From positions 62,001 to 126,000 of the forward strand of contig WHVD01000007.1 of assembly GCA_015178975.1 (NCBI GenBank): a stretch of DNA of 64,000 bases. The letters are read 5' to 3'. Of the stretch, positions 55,735 through 64,000 are shown in pieces. The notes beneath the pieces were generated by a model. That model had not been told where the DNA came from. It did no database searches and saw only the letters and a program-made list of their open reading frames with translations. The DNA is from Hysterangium stoloniferum (lineage: Eukaryota; Basidiomycota; Agaricomycetes; Hysterangiales; Hysterangiaceae). A program made the position numbers and the translations under genes. Each line of letters begins with the position of its first letter. Position 1 is the stretch's first letter.

Positions 55735-56000
55735 CACGTCAAGTGAGATACCCAGCTGTCAGCTTCTGAACTTGCATATAATAATCAAGTTAATTATGTA
55801 CTAATACACATACATCATCAAGTTTTAAAGCATTAAAAAATATGTCCTCTTTACACAATATATTAACAAAAATAGGTAGAAACATGAAAATGCCACGATA
55901 AGTCAGACGGGCAGGATATTACATATGATGTTTTCATCATGAACCTTGCAGTTCCAGGACGGGAAATGAGGAGTAAAACCATGATACCATTCAATTATGA
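55735..56000 (+). repeat. Repeated non-coding segment R, copy 2
   Basis: Same strand and order as 14946-15195. Here it is followed by a family B region, whereas copy 1 is followed by exon 3. Short tail-to-R joint at about 55730. Confidence 0.55.
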
Positions 56001-56064
56001 GGGGTTCCCCATTACTCCGCTCACAAGGACCGGGTAATACTAATTCTGGCGTGTACTTAATTAT

Positions 56065-56450
56065 GACTGAATATAGATTACATGCACAATTTGTTAATGA
56101 AAATCTGACGGACTCGTCACAAACAGGCATATTTACTTTCTACGCCAATTATCCGAAGTAAAGAATTATTAAAATGGGATGCTCGTTGGAATTCTGAAAA
56201 AATTGAACACGAAGCGGATGCTTCCGCTAAATATAGCCGGAGTGGCGGGGCTGTACCTGAGAAGCGCTGTCATGGATAGCATCCACTGCATTTAAATATT
56301 CTATCAATTGACATGTCACTTCTTAAGTAACGTAAGAGATTATTAATTCCCAAAACTCTAGCGCTCGAGAAGTCGGAAGTTCCCACATTATGCGGTGAAG
56401 GTTCATCGAACTATTCATAACTGCCACATCTGCTCTCTGCCGTAGACAAT
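56065..56450 (+). pseudogene. Family B reading frame upstream of copy A10
   Basis: Starts MTEYRLHAQFVNENLTDSSQ (56065), then after a gap WNSEKIEHEADASAKYSRSG. The frame breaks before the TYSI region and shows no long open continuation. It lies about 230 bp before the A10 ATG, on the same strand, as in the other units. Confidence 0.45.
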
Positions 56451-56682
56451 CTGTTGAAGACCAAGGAATTGGTGTACCATAGTGAGATAACTTTAGACAA
56501 TCCTGGAGCATGTAAGAATGAAGGAGGTTGAGGCTTGAGGTTGTGTAAAAGGAAGGGATGAATCGCTGGGTTCCTGTATCAAGCACCGCCACAATGCGAT
56601 ACCTTGAAATTTATTCCCTTGATAACTGTAACTTAAAAGCGCAGCATCCCCTTCCGGTATCACAACCACCTGCTACCCACCA

Positions 56683-58943
56683 ATGTCGACTTCAAACGAG
56701 AGGACTCTGAGCAGCAACGATGTCGTACGGGCTGAAAGCCTCCTACAAGAAGTTGAGTGGCTACAACCCTTGGTGTCCCCAGCTGCATTGAGCGCAGAAG
56801 AACGGGAAGAGAGATTAGACGGGGTGAGAAGGGAAAGATTCCGGGTAAAGCTTCGAGACCGATGGAACTGTATCGAAGATGGGAATGGTGTGTGTTATCG
56901 AGGTCCCGAAGATGACGAGCATATACCACTGTCTGAAGAAGATGTGGAATTTTGGGTTGAGGAATGGGTGCGCAAAATACAATAGCTTTTCATGTACACT
57001 GTTGACAAACTGGACTTTTTTAGTACCTAGGAGAAGCACATTGTCATGACCCACCGACTATAATTAAAATGCGAGGTAGATCCACCAACACGACATCGGA
57101 CATGAGACCATATTGCAGTCATCAGAATATCGACTGGGGAGTGGTTTCACGGGCTGATAGCTCGTCTTCAAGTGTTTAAATTAGGCCCGGGTATTACCTA
57201 GGAGTTGGCATGGACAGGATTGGGATGAAACTTCTTTACAGCGCACAGAGAGCTTCCCTGATGGCAAAGTTGATGATATACGAGGGAATAGCCCGTGGAT
57301 ATGGAAGCAGCAATGCCTTTAACAAGTGTCTAGAGAAGTATCTCACTCTGCCAAGACTGGGAATGGTAATTCAAGAGACCATCGATTTGATGAAGTAGGG
57401 ATACAACCGCGTCAACCATTGATTACTCAACATACTCACGTCTTTCTAGCCCCACCTATCCCCTTCGAATTAGACAACAGGCGTGGGTGGTCTTACAGGA
57501 GTGGACGTCCTCATACCGGATATTTTATTCAAGTGGTATAAAGTGGAGAAACGGAGTTCACACTGCCAAGCTTATGATATATTTGGCTTGGGCCTTCCTC
57601 TGCTGTCGACATTGCGTCTTCCCTTTACAAGGCTGTCATCAGATCACCACTACACACCAAGGTGGATGAGGTTGCGTCCACATTCATTGTACAACTCGCC
57701 GAATATCAGCCATCATCTTTTCCTTCTCAAAATCTCCTCGCCAGTGGCCTTTGGGATATCGTGGAACGCATCTCCCACGTGCGTCAACTGTCTGCAGTGG
57801 AGCTCGCTGCGATCAGAGTTTGCCTTGAATTCTGGTTAAAACCGTGCGTCGCGACATCACATTATTGCATCCTGCCCACCAAAACCAGAACAGACAAAAT
57901 TACTCACCGAATTTGCTTGTTTGAATGTCCTATGAAGGTTCTCGTGTGTTGCATCCACCGAGAGTCCTGGTTTCGAAGTGTTGCTGGAGATCTATTGAAG
58001 CTTATTTTAGACGACGCAAGCCTCCATATAGCAACATTGACACTTCATATCGATGCGAACATGTCACATTCAGGTTTGCACCGTATCTGCTACCTAGAAA
58101 CCTACTTCGACGACAGCACGCTTCGCACGGATCATATCAACCAGCTTAATGTGGTTTCTTCGCTCATTGAACCCCTCCTAAGGTATGTTGACAATGTTTG
58201 ACCTTCAAGCATAATCTCATATCCACCCATTCAAATATCCTACCAGTCTGATTACGACACACACGAATCAAAATATCTGGCTCCTCTTCTCGTCAGGGCA
58301 GAGACCTATCAAGGTTACCCTGAAGCTGATAGCTGGATCTTCCGACATCGAATCCGCGTGTACCATAGTGCGCAGCCTCAATATCATCCCTATTATCTCT
58401 CGTCTTCTTCCACATTGTGACGCAATGCGGGGTTCAATCAACGATCAATCCCTCGGTCACTGCCTTACACGCGTAACTGTCGCGGCCCATTCCTTCCTTT
58501 GTGTCATCGCCACACCTTTCACCGATGTGTGCGTAACATCTAATTCAAACTCCAGATCAGTGTTGGAGGACCATGGATGGCCTTCCAATTCTCTTGCACC
58601 ATCCATTCCGTCCGATATTTCATAATTTCTCTTGGATAACACTGACACATTATCCGAATCAAGAGGGATAGTAATATTACTCTCGCCTTTGGAAATATTT
58701 CTAATTTATGTAAAGCGACATAGTTTGAGCCATTTAAAGAGCGCGTATAGTCACCCTTTGCCGCATTTGTGTACTTGGCAGCTTCCCGGTGATGCTATGT
58801 ACACGTTGCATATATTCGTTGCCCGTGGTAGTGGCTATAATCAAATCCGATGTATCAACGAGAATCACCTCAAATAGAATACCAGTTGAAGGTGTCAAAG
58901 AGAGCAATGTGTTAGTTAGTTGGGCTAGCATAAAGTAAGTCAT
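56683..58943 (+). pseudogene. Family A copy A10 (exon 1 to tail)
   Basis: Exon 1 starts MSTSNERTLSSNDVVRAES and has LLQEVEWLQPLVSPAALS, RWNCIEDGNGVCYR and EEDVEFWVEEWVRK. Exon 2 has DRIGMKLLYSAQRASLMAKL and LPRLGMVIQETIDLMK (to 57398). Exon 3 carries a deletion removing the ARWSDVDR word (near 57605), then QLSAVELAAIRVCLEFWLKP. A long open block 57662-58201 has ESWFRSVAGDLLKLIL and LRTDHINQLNVVSSLIEPLL. Exon 5 follows (SLNIIPIISRLLPHCDAMRG, AHSFLCVIATPFTDVCVTSN; 58368-58625), then the tail HLKSAYSHPLPHLCTWQLPG. It ends in the composite joint at 58965. Damaged mainly in exon 3. Confidence 0.68.
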
Positions 58944-58964
58944 TGAAGAACAGCAAAAAAATAC

Positions 58965-59150
58965 CCGTTACAATCACTTGATGGCCGATCTACATCTGAC
59001 CATCGAGCGCCGGGACACCAAATGAAGGCCCAACCTTCAGCTTGGCAGTGTGACCTTCGTTCCTGTGAATGACACAAGCTCATACAAACGACGGACGCCT
59101 TTTTTCGAATTACAGGGGGATAAGTGACATATGCCCTTCGTGTTCAATTC
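58965..59150 (-). pseudogene. Inverted exon 3 fragment, second copy of the composite joint
   Basis: The reverse complement of this stretch aligns with 46310-46500, roughly nine bases in ten identical by eye, including the jump from tail to opposite-strand exon 3 and on to the family B word gaattgaacacgaag. It places A10 and A6 in one inverted segmental duplication. Confidence 0.6.
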
Positions 59151-59290
59151 CGATAATTCTTTACTTAGGTTAATTGGCGTCCATCGTGAATATGCCTGTG
59201 TATGGGGAATCCCACAGCTCTTCATTAACAAATTGTGCGCGTAATGTATATTCAGTGGTAACTAATTACATGCTACTATTATGACACCGT
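59150..59290 (-). pseudogene. Family B first-exon fragment
   Basis: The minus strand reads TTEYTLRAQFVNEELWDSP at about 59270-59210, the MTEY exon without its Met. It leads on the right into the unit joint and tail of A16, in the same arrangement as 13317-13490. Confidence 0.45.
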
Positions 59291-59439
59291 CCTTCTAAGT
59301 ACAGCAATTTGCATCAACAAACACAGGTAAAGCCCGTATGGAAAGCAAAAGGATCCGAGCGGCAAAGTGTGGAAATCAAAGTCTGCAGCATCGAGATATG
59401 ATTGCACAAAGCTAGGATCCAAAGTGAGAGTGGTGGGGA

Positions 59440-60945
59440 CACTTCACGCTATGAACCTTATGCCTCCCGTAATGATAACTTGGACGATAGTCACCCGACT
59501 CTGACCTGATGACGCCTAAAAACCTTTGAGACATAATGAGAAGAACTCTTGATCTCCAGCACTCGTGAAATGGTCGGTTAGAGATGGCACAAGGTGCGCA
59601 GACGCCGAGGGACATATTCTCCCGGATAATAGCGACAACATGTCTCACTCTGGTCTTGTTTGCGGCACTCGGAGCACGAATCCAGGCAGGTGCTCTGAAA
59701 CCTTCCCTTTAAAAAAATAAAACAGCGGGTCAAATTAAAAACTCATGAGTAAAATGGGTTTAAGTGCTGTGAGGAAGTCCGGCTATCTGGGATGCTCCAA
59801 AGTATTCCCGTTCGGGCAGACTCTAGATTGCCGGGACTTCTTCATGTGAACTGTCCGGATCAAATACCAATTTACAGATGCTTCATCTTCTTTAAGACAT
59901 CCGGTGTCTTTGGTGCGTCTTCCTCTTCATTTCCCTCCCTCAAGAAATTTCGGCCCCCCAATCAACTCCACTTGTCATCAAAGATATTCAAGCCATGGTC
60001 ACAGAATATCGGTCAAATGCAGGTGTGTCATCCCACTCGCTTTGTTATGTCTAATTCAGAACCGTTTGGTACACATCAAAGTGTCCTCCCTGGCGATTTT
60101 GTCTGTTATGGTTTCCGTGAACATGGTGATAATATGTGATCGTGCGACGCACGGTTGGAACCAGAATTCAAAGCACTCTCTGATCGCGGTGAGCTCCTGT
60201 AAAGACAGCTGACGCACATGCCAGATATTTTCCACGATATTGCTAAGGCCGGCAGCGAGTAAGGTTTGATGATCGGATGACAACCATCGTACGATCTGTG
60301 TGATAAATGTTGATGCAACCTCATCCAATTTGGCGTGTGGCGGTGATTTGATGAAAGCGATGACGTATTTGCAGTCGATGTCCGATCTCTGTCTACCCAT
60401 CGAGCGCCGGGACACATTGAAGGCCCAAGCCAAATATGTCATAACTGACCTTGTTCGTCCACTGCATATCACTCGAATTCCAGATCCCCCCTAATACCAC
60501 TGACGCCTGGTGTCGAATTCGAAGGGGGTAAGTGGGTCTAGAAAAACATGAGGATTGTATGTGTATTCACTGATTGACGCTGTGTTATCCCTGCCTCATT
60601 AGATCAACGCTCTCTTGAACGATTATTCCCAGTCGTGGCGGCGTGACTTGAGTAGAAACATGTCAACGACGTTCTGGCCTTCCCGTGGTCCACACGTCAT
60701 TCTTTCGTATATCATCAACTTTGTCAGTAGCGAAGCTTTCTTTGCTCTGTAAAGCACTTTCATCCCAACGCTTTCCAAACCGACTCCACAGGAATACCCA
60801 GGGGTAATTTCCACACTGGACGATGAGCTATCCGGCGATGAGGCGACTCCCCAGGCCATGTCATGCGTATAAGATGGACTCAGTATGCATGTGGCGTTGG
60901 CGAATCTCCCTCGTCTCTAAGTCTAGTGGACGATATCCATGGCAC
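59440..60945 (-). pseudogene. Family A copy A16 with internal deletion
   Basis: Exon 2 (about 60859-60580) reads SSSSVEITPGYSCGVGLESV and KASLLTKLMIYERM. Exon 3 reads IKSPPHAKLDEVASTFIT and QLSLQELTAIRECFEFWFQP (60472-60120). At about 60085 the frame jumps directly to the terminal region shared with 13490-14060, so exons 4-5 and the tail are deleted. Exon 1 is missing: at 60945 the sequence changes to the tail of A15. Confidence 0.6.
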
Positions 60946-62880
60946 TCGTTTAACATTCTGTGCAATATTGGTGATTGTCGTTTTGTTTGTAAGTTATATA
61001 CTGTGGGAACGAGGCGCTCTGGAGTTGGGATAGTTCGAATAGAGAGAAATATATTATATTATTATGGACTCTTACCGAGATCAATGTCGGCATGCATTAG
61101 TGAATGTTTGTTACGGGTGTCTTTTGCTACTCTTCAATAACTTGCTCCATCTATCCCAACTACCTGACATGCTGCTTGAGCCCTCTCAGTGGTAGGCTAT
61201 TTGAGGTGATTCTCGTTGATATATAGGACGTGATTCAACCCACTGCTAGTGCCCACCAGTTTGTAAAATGTGTCTCGCATCAACGAGAAGCTGCCAAGCA
61301 CACACAGGGGGTACAAAGTCACCACATGCGATCTTGAATTGGCTCAAAATATGTAGCATTACATAAATTAGATATATTTCCAAAACGCGAGTTAAGTAAA
61401 GAATTGTACGTCGTCACACCAATCATGGTACTCCAACACTGATATGGAGTTTGAATTAGATTTTACGCACACACCAGTGAAAGGTGTGGCGATGACACAA
61501 AGGAAGGAATGGGCCGCAACAGTGACTCGTTCAAAGCAGTCGCCGACAAATTGATCGTTAATTGAGCCCCGCATTGTGTCACAATGTGGGAGAAGACGAG
61601 AGAGAATGGGGACTATATTTAGGCTGCGCACTGTGGTACACGCGGATTCGATGTCGGAAGATCCAGCTATCAGCTTCAGAGTAACCTCGATTATTTCTGA
61701 GGCCGACAAAAGGGGATGACTTTCACTCGTGTGTGTCTTCAGACTGGTCGGATATGAGATGATGCAGGAAGGTAAAGCACTGTCAATATACCTTAGGAGG
61801 GGTTCAATGAGCGAAGAAACCACATTCAGCTGATGGATATGATCTGTGCGAAGCGTGCTGTCTTTGAAGAAGGCTCCTAGGGCCCTGGTATCACGCGACA
61901 GTGGATGTAACGTCTTGTAATCGATATAAAGTGTCAAGGACGCTATATGGAGGTTTGTATCGTCAAATATGACCTTTAATACATCTCCAGCAATATTTCG
62001 CAACCAGGGACCTTGGTGCATGCAGCACACTAGAAGTGGTATAGGAGTGGTATACAAGGAAAATCGATGTGAGTAATTGTGTCTGTTGTGGTTTTGGTGG
62101 GCAGAATGAAATGATGTGATGTTGCGACGCACGGTTGTAACCAGAATTCAATGCAACCTCTGATTGCAGTGAGCTCCTCTACAGACAATTGACGCACGTG
62201 GCAGATGTTTTGCACGATATCCACAAGTTCGTCGAAAAGGAAGGGATATTGATGGCATGACAAATATCGTGCGATGTGTAAAATGAATGTCGACGCAACC
62301 TCATCCACGTTGGTGTGTAACGGTGATTTTATGACAGCATTGTAAAGTGATGACGTAATTCCAGTTGATGGCCGATCTCTATCGTCCCATCGAGCGCCGG
62401 GACACCAGTGCAATGCCGAACCCAACGATGCCATGAGATTGGCAGTGTGTCCTCTGCTCCTCCGCTGTAAAACACTTGAATCATAACGTTCCTAAGACCA
62501 CCCGCGCCTGTTCTCGAATTCGACGTGGGTAAGTGGGTCTAGAAAGAGGTGAGTATGTTCATGATTGGGGCTGAAGTATCCCCACCTCATTGCGTCAATG
62601 GTCTCCTGAATTACTATTCCCGAATCTTGGCAGAGTGAGATGCTTACGCATGAACCTATTAAAGGCCCTGTCGTCTTCATATGCCATTCGCCCATCTATC
62701 ATCAACTTTGCCATCAGTGAAGCTTTCCTTGCGTTGAAAATCACACTCATCCCAACCCTTTCCAACCCAACTCCACAGTCGTACCCGGGGCTGATTTGGA
62801 CATTTGGAGATGTCGATGAGCCCCCATACAGTGAGTCCAGTTCCCAGTCGACGTCATGACTATAATATGGATTGAGGCTG
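60945..62880 (-). pseudogene. Family A copy A15 (exon 2 to tail; long open blocks)
   Basis: Exon 2 begins within 62880, just beside the LTR insertion, and has IVIQETIDAMRWGYFS. Exon 3 is open at 62434-62030 (ITSSLYNAVIKSPLHTNVDE, QLSVEELTAIRGCIEFWLQP). A 246-codon open block follows (62132-61392) covering WLRNIAGDVLKVIFDD, LRTDHIHQLNVVSSLIEPLL and, through the normally spliced segment, IIEVTLKLIAGSSDIESACT, SLNIVPILSRLLPHCDTMRG and AHSFLCVIATPFTGVCVKSN. Reading through the usual intron region is unusual and comes from a small deletion there. Exon 1 was separated by the element at 62882. The tail is degenerate to 60945. Confidence 0.68.
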
Positions 62881-62881
62881 G

Positions 62882-63243
62882 ATGTTGTAACGGGAGCGGA
62901 CCTGGTGGCGGACTTGGCACGGAGCGGTCTACCGCCGTTGTCTCAGGGGGTAAAGAGAGGGTAGATAATTTTCCGATCATTACACTGTTTCATTTCTATT
63001 ATCTGTTGTTAGGGGGTTTAGTCTACAAATGCTAGCATAAATAGGGAAGCCACCCATTAGCTACAGTAGTTATTTCGAATTGGAGCCTATTCCTACTCTG
63101 TTCGTTCCTCTTCGTAAGAAGCTCAAACTGAAGGATTATGCTATCTTTAAAGCCGAACCTTACACTTTTTGAGTATCTTGTCTTCAATTTCATATTCTTT
63201 TATATTTTCTACTGGTGGACTGATCACCCACTAGGTTTTAACA
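62882..63243 (+). repeat. LTR of an unidentified retroelement (362 bp)
   Basis: It begins TGTTGTAACGGG within family A exon 2 (after ggctgga) and ends GGTTTTAACA at 63243. It contains a TATA-like ataaatagg word near 63040. It is followed by a leader and a Gag-like start. No partner LTR in the window. Confidence 0.6.
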
Positions 63244-63292
63244 ATAACACGTGTGCACACAACCAAACCAAATACCTACCAATACTGCCATA

Positions 63293-63717
63293 ATGTCCGA
63301 GATTAATCAACCCATCACTCACCGAGGCACAGTCCGAAGCGCAATCCCCGTGTGGAGCAAGAGAATTGTTCGAAAGACAGTGGTAGTTGATGAGTTGAAT
63401 GATCTGGCCATTGCATCGGTGAGTAGTACTTCTTCGCCTCTGAATGCCATGGGCCCCGAACCAATCCTCCCTACTGATCAGGGGGGAGAGGGAAGGATGG
63501 ACCGTGATACCGAGATGGAAGAGGTATTGACAATAACCTCTGATTCCTCAATGGCGACGTCCGGTGGAAACGACCATGCTCCCAGTAGTGAAGTCTCGAA
63601 AGAATCATCTGAAAGTGGGAGACAGAGAGCTCCTTTTCCCCTTATGAATGAATACCTCCGTACTCCAGTTACTCTTCATAACTGGACATACCAGTATAAC
63701 CTATTGTATCCCGAAGA
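63293..63717 (+). pseudogene. Truncated Gag-like start fused to family A
   Basis: Starts MSEINQPITHRGTVRSAIPV about 50 bp after the LTR end. Roughly 140 residues with a Ser/Glu/Asp-rich middle (RDTEMEEVLTITSDSS) and TPVTLHNWTYQYNLLYPEE, whose position and start context suggest the beginning of Gag. At about 63717 it changes in frame to family A (SITSSLYKAVIR) and stops at 63769, so the frame is a chimera produced by truncation of the element. The family was not recognised. Confidence 0.5.
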
Positions 63718-64000
63718 GCTGCGATCAGCTTCAATTACGTCTTCCCTTTACAAGGCTGTCATCAGATAACCACTACACACCAACGTGGATGAGGCTGCGT
63801 CCACATTAATTGTGAAAATCGCCGAATATCATTCGTCATCTTTTCCTAATTCAAGGCCCCTCACCAGTCACCTTTGGCTTTTCGTGGAAGAAATCTCCCA
63901 CGTGCGTCAACTTTCTGCAGTGGAGCTCGCTGCGATCAGAGTTTACATTGAATTCTCGTTAAAACCGTGCGTCGCGACATCACATTATTGCATCCTGCCC
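63718..64000 (+). pseudogene. Family A fragment A17 (exon 3; runs off the window)
   Basis: SITSSLYKAVIR, a stop, then VDEAASTLIVKIAEYHSSSF and HVRQLSAVELAAIRVYIEF, most similar to copy A10 at 57610-57860. It enters directly from the truncated Gag-like fragment. The end of the window cuts it in the KPCVATSHY region. Confidence 0.65.

Overview
The window looks like repeat-dense chromosomal DNA of a basidiomycete fungus, probably an agaricomycete. The evidence is a DUF6533-type membrane protein gene split by introns of about 50 bases, a chromodomain-bearing Gypsy element, a BED-finger hAT transposase with short introns, and two Copia elements. Species was not determined. No tRNA or rRNA gene and no CRISPR array was seen.

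Bases 1-10985 are one old Copia element (Copia-1, minus strand, 3' end off the window). Three later insertions lie in its pol gene: a young, coding-intact Copia (Copia-2, 1112-6250) and two unidentified inserts (6940-7488 and 7887-8920). Copia-1 itself sits in a copy of a host repeat family.

That family fills most of the rest of the window. I call it family A: a multi-exon gene of roughly 500-600 residues that I do not recognise. Its better copies are preceded on the same strand by a smaller conserved reading frame, family B. I count at least 17 A copies or fragments in both orientations, nearly all damaged. Five keep exon 1 (12717-, 21741-, 48772-, 52620+, 56683+). Some units abut head to tail; others carry a further shared upstream segment (Y). 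Several joints fuse opposite-strand pieces, giving fold-back structures.

Between 23.9 and 31.3 kb lies an island with few A sequences. It holds a decayed piece of a SKI2-type RNA helicase gene (24574-25165, +), an apparently intact DUF6533 gene (25398-27113, -), a non-coding tandem triplication, and a 9-bp telomere-like C-rich array inside a 148-bp inverted repeat that I read as perfect. A truncated hAT element (31659-35298) follows, inserted in an A copy. At 38.6-44.2 kb is a decayed chromodomain Gypsy with a solo LTR in pol. The right part (45.5-64 kb) returns to family A units, with a truncated LTR-gag fragment at 62.9-63.7 kb.

The genes do not form a pathway. The layout records transposition, segmental duplication, inversion and decay. 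Nearly all stop codons I could place against expected residues in the old elements are TGA where CGA (Arg) is expected, which suggests deamination of methylated CpG.
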